Source: an uncultured Clostridia bacterium (GTDB taxonomy: Bacteria > Bacillota > Clostridia > UBA1381). Taken from it: a stretch of DNA of 64,000 nt. The notes under the pieces were generated by a model. The model was not told the DNA's origin. It ran no database searches and saw only the letters and a list, made by a program, of their open reading frames with translations. Below are positions 1-7,950 of this stretch, in pieces. Each line of letters starts with the position of its first letter. Position 1 is the stretch's first letter. Location of the stretch: contig CAKSIJ010000010.1 in the NCBI GenBank assembly GCA_934462715.1, positions 1 through 64,000 on the forward strand, given 5' to 3'. A program made the position numbers and the translations under genes.

Positions 1-1
1 A

Positions 2-184
2 GTTATGCCGGTTGAAGAATTAAAGTAGTTTCAGAAATTTGGGGTAAATTTCGACTGCACTTTTATTGACATTTCCAATAAGAGTGGTGAACATATATAT
101 GGTTCAGCAAATGTCTATGCTAAATGGTATATCGAAAAAAAGAATGATGTATGGACTGTTGTGGATGTAATTGAAAAACCATAG
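2..184 (+). pseudogene. C-terminal remnant of an unknown gene, in-frame stop
   Basis: The frame starting at base 2 reads as protein-like sequence up to a TAG at 182-184 (ending WTVVDVIEKP), but is cut by a TAG at 26-28. It is either the tail of a gene entering from the left that has acquired a stop, or the end of one gene followed by a decayed one. The part after the stop has no plausible start codon with a ribosome site. The family was not recognised. Confidence 0.3.
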
Positions 185-290
185 TAAATTAGTTATAATT
201 ATGATGGTTTTCTGATACCAACATGAAATATTTTTAAGAAAATGCCGAAATGACAAGGAGAAATATAAGAAACGTTTTTTATTATCAATC

Positions 291-782
291 ATGCTGCTGT
301 GCTTTGTTTTACCAATAACAGCATTTGCTGCAGATCTGCAATATACAGCTTTATATGTAGGAAGCAATAAGGCATTTGTAAACGATGTTGAAAAGCAAAT
401 AGATACAGAAAATGCAAATGTCAAAGTATTTGTTGAAAATGATCGGTCATATGTTCCGGTCAGATTTATCAGTGAAAATTACGGTGGGAGCGTTGAATGG
501 ATACCGGAAACTCAAACAATCAATATTACTTTTTCGGATAGGGTAATATCGCTTACAATCGGAAATGCTGAAATTATAATTAACGGCGAAACAAAAGAAC
601 TTGATGTTGCACCGATTATCAGAAACGAGCGGACATTTCTTCCACTGCGTGCGTGCACAGAGGCAATAGGCAAAGAAGTGTTTTATTCGGACGGTCTTAT
701 TCTGATAAGCGATGTCAAGGATATTCTTGATCCTAACTGGGATAAAGATATTGTAGACTTGTTGATAGAACATTTTAAGTAA
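291..782 (+). CDS. Secreted stalk-domain (copper amine oxidase N-terminal-like) protein
   Basis: A secreted protein with two units of the Cu_amine_oxidN1/stalk type common in Clostridia. The motifs RSYVPVRFISE (about residues 52-62) and ERTFLPLRACTEAIG (about 113-127) are the usual signature. These domains bind or pack at the cell envelope and have no oxidase activity. The first residues form the hydrophobic and cleavage part of a signal peptide (ALA-like site at TAFAA). The ATG at 291 leaves no positively charged n-region. The same frame upstream reads KKRFLLSI, an ideal n-region, behind a good ribosome site (AAGGAG, 255-260), but no start codon lies there (TAT at 264). The original start was probably lost by mutation. 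A longer paralogue lies at 27209. Confidence 0.6.
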   Translation: MLLCFVLPITAFAADLQYTALYVGSNKAFVNDVEKQIDTENANVKVFVENDRSYVPVRFISENYGGSVEWIPETQTINITFSDRVISLTIGNAEIIINGETKELDVAPIIRNERTFLPLRACTEAIGKEVFYSDGLILISDVKDILDPNWDKDIVDLLIEHFK

Positions 783-784
783 AT

Positions 785-1004
785 CTATTGACGATTGAAG
801 CTTGCGAGAATAGCTCGTGAGCGGGAAAACCATAATCGGTGAAAAATCACCGGATGTCCGCAAACTAAAAGTTAATGAAAGGTAATATAGGATTGCTTTC
901 TGAATATGCTACTATTGAAGATGATGTAGATTATAGTATATGAAAAATATACACACTTTACACTAACTTTACACACTCAAAGGATTTTTAATACATTTTA
1001 ACCG
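785..1004 (+). other. Non-coding stretch with paired hairpins
   Basis: No gene is visible here. Two adjacent hairpins can be drawn: GCTTGCGAG (800-808) with CTCGTGAGC (814-822), and the perfect stem CGGTGA (837-842) with TCACCG (847-852), the latter closed further out by GCGG (821-824) and CCGC (858-861). A weaker stem TACTAT/ATAGTA follows near 909-940. It could be a structured untranslated region or a decayed gene. I do not recognise a riboswitch family. Confidence 0.3.
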
Positions 1005-1013
1005 TGATATAAT
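985..1013 (+). promoter_or_regulatory. Extended -10 promoter for the pilus operon
   Basis: TATAAT at 1008-1013 is preceded by TG plus one base (1005-1007), an extended -10 element. The -35 (TTTTTA, 985-990) is weak, with a 17-bp spacer. Transcription would start near 1020 and read into the leader hairpin and the genes from 1108 on. Confidence 0.6.
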
Positions 1014-1041
1014 GGTATCATCAAAAAATGTGCAACGAGAA

Positions 1042-1081
1042 AAACAGAGCTTGATTTTAAAAAATTAAGCTTTGTTTTTTT
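1042..1081 (+). terminator. Leader terminator or attenuator
   Basis: AAACAGAGCTT (1042-1052) pairs perfectly with AAGCTTTGTTT (1067-1077) over 11 bp and is followed by a T run to 1081. It sits only about 20 bases after the predicted transcription start at about 1020 and before the first gene. It may therefore attenuate the pilus operon rather than end an upstream transcript. Confidence 0.6.
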
Positions 1082-1107
1082 ATGCAGGAAAGAAGGCTGA
1101 TTGAATT

Positions 1108-1497
1108 TTGAGGCGTGTATATGTTTACAAAAACAATGCCGGAGAAATTCCGGTAATGCAGTTTATTAACAGCTCTCACCATAAAATAAGACACAAATAT
1201 GAGTTTATGATGAGATTTATTGCAAACGAAAGCAATCCGTTGTGCGAACCGTATGTGAAACATTTTACAGTTGCCAGATATAAGCGGCTGTATGAGCTTC
1301 GGATACGTGCGGCAGGTACAATGGTTCGGATTATATACTATAAAGCGGATGATAACATTGTGTTGCTTCACGCTTTTTTCAAAAGGAGCAGACGTGATAC
1401 TGAAAATGCGCTTGAATATTCGCTGAAGCTTTTAAATTCATTTGAACATAATGCGCTGTATCCGATGGAAAATCTGGCGGAGGTGGAGATCAATTGA
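1108..1497 (+). CDS. HigB/RelE-like (phage Gp49-type) protein, no antitoxin beside it
   Basis: A 129-residue protein resembling the phage-derived Gp49/HigB branch of RelE toxins. In that family these are ribosome-dependent mRNA interferases or their relatives. The core YELRIRAAGTMVRIIYY (about residues 68-84) followed by LLHAFFKRSRRDTENALEYS matches the family pattern of paired beta strands and a final basic helix. It starts with TTG at 1108. No XRE/HigA antitoxin follows: its stop overlaps the TTG start of a TadZ-like gene. It is therefore an orphan, or has been recruited as the first gene of the pilus operon. The fold call is fairly sure; toxicity is not. Confidence 0.65.
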   Translation: MRRVYVYKNNAGEIPVMQFINSSHHKIRHKYEFMMRFIANESNPLCEPYVKHFTVARYKRLYELRIRAAGTMVRIIYYKADDNIVLLHAFFKRSRRDTENALEYSLKLLNSFEHNALYPMENLAEVEIN

Positions 1498-2567
1498 TTT
1501 GTGTTTTGACTTTATTCGGAGAAACAGATTTGCAGCCTGTGTTAAAAAAGGTATTCGGTCAGAATGACATATTCTTTCTGGAAGATAATTGCGTGACATC
1601 TGTGCAGCTTACCGAGTACGTTGAGGCTCATAAAAAAGAAGTTGATGCGGTTATTATTTATGCCAATGCGATGAACACAGAGGTGCTGCCCAGTTATATA
1701 AAAGAATTAAGGAGCTTTGAAGAGCATTTGAGGGTAATTCTTGTACTTAGCGGTGGGCCGGGTCAGTTTTTAAGAAGTCAAATCAATGAGTATAAACAGC
1801 AAAAGCTTGATCTGATTTTTGATGATGATGGCTTTGATGTAGATTCTTTGGTTGATGTTGTAAAAAAAGGCAAGCTTACACACAAGGATTTTAAGACGAA
1901 GAGGAAAGAAAGCGGATTCAACGGCGATATTGATGAGTGTAAGCCTGAAAAGAAAAATGAAAAACCTAAACGTCCTAAGTCTGTAGTGGCGGAATATGCG
2001 GTAGACTCATTTACACAGCCGCAGGGACACTATACTGTCGGAATTATGAATGCTGCAAGAGGCGCCGGAGCAACGTGGACAACCAATAATCTTGCACGGT
2101 ATTTCGCAATGCAGAATTATTCGACAGCTATTGTTGATTTATCCGGAACCGAAGCGGCGCTGATGATGAAATTAAAAAATATTGACTGCTATGCAGCTGA
2201 CATAGATATTGATGAAATCAAGAAGAAATATAATATTACAGTGATTGATTTCGGCACACCGATAGAGGTCAAACCGGACGGAAAAAATTTTAAACTGAAT
2301 AATACATACGGACCACAGACGGTAGGAGAATTTACAAGGTGCGATATTAAACTGGTTTTAGGCTTTACAGACGATTGGAATATAGAAAAACTCAACTTTT
2401 TCTTTCTAAACGATACATGGCATAATCAGTTTGATAATTCGTACCTTTTTATTGTTCCGTCAGATTGTGATAAGGTGAAAAAGCTGTATCCTGACGGAAA
2501 TATATATAATCGTAACGATGATTACAGAGAAAATATACTTGAGGTGTTCAGAAAGGATGAGAAATGA
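1494..2567 (+). CDS. TadZ/CpaE-like pilus localisation ATPase with degenerate P-loop
   Basis: A 357-residue protein with an N-terminal receiver-like region (about 1-130), a lysine-rich linker (130-165) and a MinD/ParA-like domain. The P-loop position (about residues 186-196) reads ARGAGATWTT and lacks the lysines of a working deviant Walker A box, as in many atypical TadZ proteins. In Tad systems TadZ places the assembly machine at the pole or membrane. The start is TTG at 1494 behind GGAGGTGGAG, overlapping the previous stop. It also overlaps cpaB by 4 bases. The intact CpaE-like ATPase at 3354 probably supplies ATPase activity. Confidence 0.65.
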   Translation: MICVLTLFGETDLQPVLKKVFGQNDIFFLEDNCVTSVQLTEYVEAHKKEVDAVIIYANAMNTEVLPSYIKELRSFEEHLRVILVLSGGPGQFLRSQINEYKQQKLDLIFDDDGFDVDSLVDVVKKGKLTHKDFKTKRKESGFNGDIDECKPEKKNEKPKRPKSVVAEYAVDSFTQPQGHYTVGIMNAARGAGATWTTNNLARYFAMQNYSTAIVDLSGTEAALMMKLKNIDCYAADIDIDEIKKKYNITVIDFGTPIEVKPDGKNFKLNNTYGPQTVGEFTRCDIKLVLGFTDDWNIEKLNFFFLNDTWHNQFDNSYLFIVPSDCDKVKKLYPDGNIYNRNDDYRENILEVFRKDEK

Positions 2568-3217
2568 TTGTGAAGATATTTCAGAATAAGATTACGGTCG
2601 GCATTGCCTGCATTGTGATAGCCGGTGTTATGGCATTTGTGCTTTTGCCGTCAATAAATAAAGGCAAAAACGGCACAGTGACGGTATACAAGCTGAGGGA
2701 GCCTATTTCGGCAGGTACGCAAATTAATGATGAAATGCTCGTTGAAAAAGAGGTGGGCGGATATGGACTGCCGGATAGCTTAGTAAAAGAAAAAGAGAAT
2801 ATTGCAGGCAAATTTGCAGCTTGCGATATCGCGTCCGATGACTTGATACTTTCATCAAAGCTTTCCGATTTCGCGGCAAGTCAGGAACTTGACAGAGTAA
2901 TGAATGACGGAAAAATGCTTGTAACGGTATCTCTTAATTCTGTTGCGGCAGCTGTCGGAAACCATTTGAAATCCGGAGATATTATCTCAATTATCGGTTA
3001 TGCAAATGATAAGGTAAACAGCTTTGATGAACTTCAAAATCTTGAGGTTTACAGTGTAGAAAATGATGATGCGCAGAATATTGATGATGTCGGCGAAGAT
3101 GAAGACAAAATTGCTGCAAATGTCACGTTGATTGTAGATAAGGCGCAGGCGGAAAAGCTTGTACTTGCCGAGTATTCGGGCAAGGTTCATGCGGTATTTA
3201 TAAGGCGGGGTGCATAA
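2564..3217 (+). CDS. cpaB: CpaB/RcpC-like Flp pilus assembly protein
   Basis: 217 residues with one N-terminal transmembrane segment (about 9-27) and then a SAF domain. The stretch REPISAGTQINDEMLVEKEV (residues 46-65) is typical of CpaB/FlgA-type SAF domains, which contact the cell wall. It is followed by LVTVSLNSVAAAVGNHLKSGD (around 127-147), the RcpC signature. It acts in envelope anchoring of the Tad/Flp machine. An acidic stretch (about 168-185) separates two strands. ATGA overlap with the previous gene indicates translational coupling. Confidence 0.8.
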   Translation: MIVKIFQNKITVGIACIVIAGVMAFVLLPSINKGKNGTVTVYKLREPISAGTQINDEMLVEKEVGGYGLPDSLVKEKENIAGKFAACDIASDDLILSSKLSDFAASQELDRVMNDGKMLVTVSLNSVAAAVGNHLKSGDIISIIGYANDKVNSFDELQNLEVYSVENDDAQNIDDVGEDEDKIAANVTLIVDKAQAEKLVLAEYSGKVHAVFIRRGA

Positions 3218-3229
3218 AGTTCGAATAAA

Positions 3230-3300
3230 ATTGCTCATCTAACCATCTTTTGCTCGGGGCAGTACCATCTGTACGGCACCGTTCGCTGCAAGATGGCAAT
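3230..3300 (+). other. Hairpin region between cpaB and the cpaE-like gene
   Basis: A 136-bp gap in an otherwise tight operon. CCATCTT (3243-3249) pairs with AAGATGG (3290-3296), extended by ATTGC (3230-3234) with GCAAT. An inner GTAC (3262-3265) pairs with GTAC (3271-3274). A ribosome site (AAAGGAG) and the next start follow. It may be a processing or attenuation element. No T tract, so not a simple terminator. Confidence 0.35.
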
Positions 3301-3353
3301 CTGAACAATTTTCTGTCAAACTTGATTTTGCGAAAGGAGTTAAAGTTATATTT

Positions 3354-4076
3354 ATGAACGCAAAAATAATAACGGTTTGGGGCGCAAACGGCTCAGGAAA
3401 AACAACTGTTGCGGTAAATCTGGCAGCGGCGATTGCGGCGCGTAATCTAATGGTGTGCGTTATCTCGTCAAAGCTGTACTATGGAGAGCTGCAAATTATG
3501 TTCGGAAAGAGAATTGAAAGTGATAAAGGTATATACAAGGCGATCTCAAGCGGAGGAAATACACGAAATTTGTTCGAGTCTGCCGGCAATCCGAATTTGT
3601 TCTTTTTATCGGCTCCAAATTCTTTCGACGGAATGTTGCTGACGGCAGTTTCAGCGGATTCGGTCAAAGAAATGCTTGAAGACGCTGCAATAAGATTTGA
3701 CTACCTTATTATCGACGGTAGCGAAGAACTGAATAATCCGATTTCGAGTTTGGGAATTACAATGTCAAATAAGATTATCCGGGTGTATCGTGTCAGCACG
3801 AAGGATTGTGTATGGTATGCCGCGATGGATAATTTGACCGATCTTATGCATATACGAAGCAAGACGATAAATGTAATCAACGGCTATGATAAGTCCTGTG
3901 ACAAAATGGCGTTTTTAAACAGCTCCGGAATAAAGCCGGACTTTGAACTGCCGTATATTCAGGCGGCGGCAACCCTTTCAAATTCGGGTAAGCTGATATA
4001 TGACAGCAGAACGGTTTCGGGACAGTACAGAAAAATAATTGAGAAGATTGCCGGACAGGTCATAGCGGGAGGTTGA
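3354..4076 (+). CDS. CpaE/MinD-like ATPase of the Tad system
   Basis: 240 residues with an intact Walker A box GANGSGKTT at residues 10-18 and a Walker B-like YLIIDGSEEL at about 117-126. This places it in the ParA/MinD superfamily that positions Flp pilus machines. It begins at an ATG behind AAAGGAG and is followed five bases later by cpaF. Unlike the upstream TadZ-like protein it has no receiver domain, so the two may act as a split pair. Confidence 0.7.
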   Translation: MNAKIITVWGANGSGKTTVAVNLAAAIAARNLMVCVISSKLYYGELQIMFGKRIESDKGIYKAISSGGNTRNLFESAGNPNLFFLSAPNSFDGMLLTAVSADSVKEMLEDAAIRFDYLIIDGSEELNNPISSLGITMSNKIIRVYRVSTKDCVWYAAMDNLTDLMHIRSKTINVINGYDKSCDKMAFLNSSGIKPDFELPYIQAAATLSNSGKLIYDSRTVSGQYRKIIEKIAGQVIAGG

Positions 4077-4080
4077 TTAT

Positions 4081-5457
4081 ATGGTTGAAGTATTTAATAT
4101 AAATGACTTGATATATAAACTCAATGCAGGGAAAAAGGCAGAGTCGTCAGATAATAAAAACGCGAGCAGCTATAAGGATGTGCTGGATAAAATCAGGCAT
4201 ATCATATCTCAGAACCACTCGGCAGAGCTGATTAATGTAATGTACTCTGAGGAGGCAAGAGAAAAACTGAAAAACCTTATTGTTCGATACCTTAATCAGA
4301 ATAAGATGTCGGTAGATGACTGTGACAGTATCTCATCGCTTGCAGACAGGATTTATGAGGATATGGCAGGTTTCGGTATCCTTTCAAAGTACATTACCGA
4401 TCCTAATGTTGAGGAAATCAATGTGAACGCTTGGAACAGCATAGAGGTTATTTACCCAAACGATATCAGAATGCTTGAGGAAACATTCATAAATCCAGAC
4501 GATTGTATGGATAAAATCAAAAAGATGGTTTGGCTTGGCGGAAGCATAATTGACGGCTCAAATCCGAAGGTTGACAGCTTTATCGGTGAGGGAATACGAA
4601 TATCGGCAATTATTCCGCCTTGCGTTGATAAGAAGACAGGCGGAGTTGCTTCAATCAGACGGCAGAAGAAAAATGTAATAACAAGAAAGCTGATGATTGA
4701 ATACGGCAGTGCCACAGATGAAGAACTTGATTTTCTTTCTCTTTGCGTAAATAATGGCATTTCTCTTGCAATTGCAGGTTCCACCGGAAGTGGTAAAACG
4801 ACAGATTTGAGTTATCTTATCGAATGTCTTGATGTCGATAAGCGTGTATACACCATTGAAGATACACGAGAGCTTAACATTACAAAGCTGAATGACAAGG
4901 GGATTATGGAGAACAGGGTTGTTCAGACTGTTACAAAAGACGGAGTAAATCCCATTTCAATGGACGATTTGCTAAAAGAGGCGCTGCGTTTTCACCCTGA
5001 TGTTATTATCCCGGCAGAAATGCGCGGAGGTGAAGCATTGACAGCGGTGGAAGCAGGCAGAACAGGTCATACGATCATAAGCACGCTTCACGCAAATTCA
5101 GCGATTGACGCATATAACAGAATACTTTCAATGTGCGTTTCAACAGGAGTCAGGCTGTCCGAAAATAAGCTTTTGGAATTTATCCTTGAAGCTATGCCGT
5201 TGGTGCTTTTTAAACGTCAGCTCCCGGACGGCAGACGTATTTATGATGAAATATTTGAAGGCATAAGGCTTGAGGACGGAAGAATTATCGGTAAAACGCT
5301 GTATAAATATGAGATCAAAGAGAACATATACGGCGACGACGGTAAAATCGTGAAAGTTGTGGGAGAGCATACACGTAAGAATAAAATGTCGGATACATTA
5401 CTGGCACGGCTTAAATACGGCGGAGCTTCAAATGAAATGCTGAAAGAGTTTATGTAA
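4081..5457 (+). CDS. cpaF: CpaF/TadA secretion ATPase
   Basis: 458-residue hexameric ATPase of the VirB11/GspE superfamily that powers Flp pilus assembly at the inner face of the membrane. Walker A is GSTGSGKTT at about residues 234-242. The Asp-box region TIEDTRELNI follows at about 258-267, Walker B-like VIIPAEMRGGEA near 310, and the His-box GHTIISTLHANS near 335. Length and order match CpaF. It lies directly upstream of tadB and tadC homologues, the normal Tad order. Confidence 0.88.
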   Translation: MVEVFNINDLIYKLNAGKKAESSDNKNASSYKDVLDKIRHIISQNHSAELINVMYSEEAREKLKNLIVRYLNQNKMSVDDCDSISSLADRIYEDMAGFGILSKYITDPNVEEINVNAWNSIEVIYPNDIRMLEETFINPDDCMDKIKKMVWLGGSIIDGSNPKVDSFIGEGIRISAIIPPCVDKKTGGVASIRRQKKNVITRKLMIEYGSATDEELDFLSLCVNNGISLAIAGSTGSGKTTDLSYLIECLDVDKRVYTIEDTRELNITKLNDKGIMENRVVQTVTKDGVNPISMDDLLKEALRFHPDVIIPAEMRGGEALTAVEAGRTGHTIISTLHANSAIDAYNRILSMCVSTGVRLSENKLLEFILEAMPLVLFKRQLPDGRRIYDEIFEGIRLEDGRIIGKTLYKYEIKENIYGDDGKIVKVVGEHTRKNKMSDTLLARLKYGGASNEMLKEFM

Positions 5458-5474
5458 TTCGGAGGTGATAGTAA

Positions 5475-6380
5475 TTGCAAGGTATAGTATCTATTATTGT
5501 ATTCGGGCTCCTTGTTGTGGGGAGCTTTTTGATATTCGGAATAAAATTTCCGAAAAAGAAAAATATCATATCAATATCAAAGGCAGCGGCAAAGAACAAG
5601 CGTAAGGTCGTTGATGACAGATATGCAAAGTTATCATTATATGAAAAGATACACATTGCTATAAAAAATACAGTAACAATGAGCGGACTTTCTATGAATA
5701 TGTTTTACGCGGCAATTGCCTTTGCCTTATTTGCCGGAATGGGAGTCGGAAAATTTTTGTTTTCGGACGCCTTTTTAGCTGTGATAACCGGATTTGCGCT
5801 TATGCCTATGCCGTATATCATCTTTAAAGTCAGAGCAAGGTGGTACAGGCGAAATCAGGATGAGCTTTTGGAAAACAGCATGAATTTAATAACGAACAGC
5901 TATCTGGGCTGCAATGATATTATAACGGCTGTTAATGAAAACCTTGACAAGCTTGACACACCAAAACCGTTTGCGGAATTTGTAACAGATGTTACCCTGA
6001 TTGATTCCAATATAAAGCGTGCGCTTTTAAAGCTGGAGCTTAAAGTGAATAATAAATATTTTTCTGAGTGGATTGATATTTTAATTCTTGCACAGGAAAA
6101 GTCGGGAGATTATCGCTTTATTCTGCCGGCAGTGGTACAGTCGATGAATGACGCGAAACGTCTGCAAATTGAAGCTGATACGGTTATGATGGCGGTGTGG
6201 AGAGATTATTTTATGTCGATTGCGCTGTCATTTTCGATTATACCATTGCTCAGATGGAGTAATGCAACTTGGTTTGAGATTTTGGTAGGATCATTTGCGG
6301 GAAAGATGCTTATTGTGCTTATGCTGATCTTAACCGTAATTTCAGCCTTTATAACACTAAAAATAAACAGACCGCTTTAG
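5475..6380 (+). CDS. tadB: TadB-like pilus assembly membrane protein
   Basis: 301 residues with a T2SSF-type cytoplasmic region between hydrophobic segments. Membrane segments lie at about 5-22, 75-112 and 245-297. It has the position and size of TadB, one of two platform proteins that couple the CpaF ATPase to pilin extraction. The start is TTG at 5475 behind GGAGGTGATAG. The gene follows cpaF by 17 bases. Confidence 0.72.
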   Translation: MQGIVSIIVFGLLVVGSFLIFGIKFPKKKNIISISKAAAKNKRKVVDDRYAKLSLYEKIHIAIKNTVTMSGLSMNMFYAAIAFALFAGMGVGKFLFSDAFLAVITGFALMPMPYIIFKVRARWYRRNQDELLENSMNLITNSYLGCNDIITAVNENLDKLDTPKPFAEFVTDVTLIDSNIKRALLKLELKVNNKYFSEWIDILILAQEKSGDYRFILPAVVQSMNDAKRLQIEADTVMMAVWRDYFMSIALSFSIIPLLRWSNATWFEILVGSFAGKMLIVLMLILTVISAFITLKINRPL

Positions 6381-6391
6381 GAGGATTGCAG

Positions 6392-7264
6392 ATGATATAT
6401 TTTATGATTTTTTTGCTTTTATCCGGCGGAATGTTTTCGGCAGCGTGTGAGGTGTTGGGTTTGCCGCCGATTGCGACAGCTAAGGGAGTGAGACTTGCAT
6501 CAAAAAAGGAAGAAAGCTTACAGGATATGATAATAAACATTGTTATTATGCCGATTGTAAAGCTTGCGGCACCGTTTGTCATTATGGCAGAATTTAAAGA
6601 AAAGAGAATGTCTAAAAAGCTTATGCGTGCAGGAATTGCGTTGTCACCGAAAGAGTATATTGCAAAGTCAATCATTGCGGCAGTGATTGCAGCGATATTG
6701 TCATATGTAATGCTCGTGTCAACAATGAGGAAAATGAGCTTTATTGCAATTGTTCTCGGCATTGTCGTGTATTTTCATTTTATCGGTGAAGTAAATGACA
6801 AGCTCAAAGCAAAGGATAAGCTTATCGAGGCGGAGCTTCCGAAGTTTATACGTGCAATCGTGCAGGGCTTAAAGACCGAAAAGGATATTATAAAGCTCCT
6901 CGAAACATATCAGACAATTGCCGGAGCAGGTATGAAATATGATATTGAAGTTCTGATTATGGATTTGAAATCCGGAAATTTTGATGACGGAATGACCGAA
7001 TTTGATAAACGTCTCGGGAACAGCTATGTATCAAGGCTTTCAAAAGCACTGATTGCCGTTAACCGGGGCGATGACCAAAGCTCAATGCTGAATTATCTTT
7101 TATCGGATATGGGACTATTGGCAAAAGAAATGATGCAGAGAGAACTTAATAAAAGACCGGGCAGAGTGAAAATGCTTGTAATACCGATTGTAATTGTCGC
7201 TGTGGCGGCACTTTTTTATGTAATCGGCATGAACCTTTTCACATCACTCGGAGGAATTATGTAG
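6392..7264 (+). CDS. tadC: TadC-like pilus assembly membrane protein
   Basis: About 291 residues, the second T2SSF-type platform protein of the Tad machine. Hydrophobic segments lie near the N-terminus (1-20), at about 90-130, and at the C-terminus (265-285). The region ELPKFIRAIVQGLKTEKD is the typical start of the cytoplasmic domain. I place the start at the ATG at 6392 because AGGAGG (6379-6384) lies 7 bases upstream; the TTG at 6386 is too close to it. Confidence 0.72.
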   Translation: MIYFMIFLLLSGGMFSAACEVLGLPPIATAKGVRLASKKEESLQDMIINIVIMPIVKLAAPFVIMAEFKEKRMSKKLMRAGIALSPKEYIAKSIIAAVIAAILSYVMLVSTMRKMSFIAIVLGIVVYFHFIGEVNDKLKAKDKLIEAELPKFIRAIVQGLKTEKDIIKLLETYQTIAGAGMKYDIEVLIMDLKSGNFDDGMTEFDKRLGNSYVSRLSKALIAVNRGDDQSSMLNYLLSDMGLLAKEMMQRELNKRPGRVKMLVIPIVIVAVAALFYVIGMNLFTSLGGIM

Positions 7265-7280
7265 AAAGGCGGGGTTAGTT

Positions 7281-7502
7281 ATGCAAAAGCTTATGTTCAG
7301 AGTCAAATGTGTATCTGATAAATTTTGCCGGCGGTTTAAAAATATTTTAACCAATACGGACGGCGATCAGATAACAGGCTGGCTTATTGTTGTTCTGCTT
7401 GTTGTTGTAGTCGGGGCGTTTTTCCTGAGTACATATCAGGACACAATAACAGAGGTATGGCAGGCGATTGTCGATAAAATTTACGACACATTCGGAATTT
7501 AA
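7281..7502 (+). CDS. Small Flp-pilin-like membrane protein
   Basis: 73 residues: a basic N-terminal stretch of about 25 residues, then NTDGDQITGW, then a long hydrophobic helix and a short amphipathic tail. This is the build of an Flp/class III-type prepilin, with a possible cleavage after the Gly at about residue 29 just before the hydrophobic core. The usual Glu-Tyr pair at +5/+6 is not present, so the pilin call is inferred from size, shape and place between tadC and a TadE-like gene. Confidence 0.5.
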   Translation: MQKLMFRVKCVSDKFCRRFKNILTNTDGDQITGWLIVVLLVVVVGAFFLSTYQDTITEVWQAIVDKIYDTFGI

Positions 7503-7521
7503 AAGAAAGAGGGTGAAAGCC

Positions 7522-7941
7522 TTGAAAAAGAAAAAGGCAAGCGCTTATTATGAGCTGATTATCAAAACATTGGTGTTTATAACTCTGATCGCGACGGCAA
7601 TTTCGTTTTTCGGGGTTTTCACCACATACCTTAATTTGAATTATGCAGCGCGCAGGGTAACACGTGAAATAGAGATAAGCGGACAGGTTTCGTCATCAAC
7701 ATACAGCTTGTTTAACACAATGAAAGCGAGCACAAATATTGGTGACAGCGCTGTGATGAGCATATCGGCAAGCTATTTTAATGCTGCTGCAAAGAAAATT
7801 CAGCTTAGAAATAATTTCACCGTTACGTGCAGAACATCATACAGGATTAATGTGTTTACACCAAACGGCGGAACGCCTGTCGGCTTTGATATACCGCTTG
7901 TAGTTAATCTTACCGGAATGAGCGAGAAATTTTGGAAGTGA
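7522..7941 (+). CDS. DUF4320/TadE-like pseudopilin
   Basis: 139 residues with a basic start, one transmembrane helix (about 10-33) and a small extracellular beta-rich domain. The sequence ASAYYELIIKTLVFITLI resembles TadE/DUF4320 minor pilins. I choose TTG at 7522 because GAGGGTGA (7509-7516) is correctly spaced; the in-frame ATG at 7468 would start inside the previous gene. It probably primes or decorates the Flp-type pilus. Confidence 0.6.
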   Translation: MKKKKASAYYELIIKTLVFITLIATAISFFGVFTTYLNLNYAARRVTREIEISGQVSSSTYSLFNTMKASTNIGDSAVMSISASYFNAAAKKIQLRNNFTVTCRTSYRINVFTPNGGTPVGFDIPLVVNLTGMSEKFWK

Positions 7942-7950
7942 GATGATATT

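Noticed and set aside
785..861. Known c-di-GMP riboswitch
   Set aside because: c-di-GMP often controls type IV pili in Clostridia, so I looked for GEMM-I and c-di-GMP-II consensus here and before 15235. The conserved core bases are not present.
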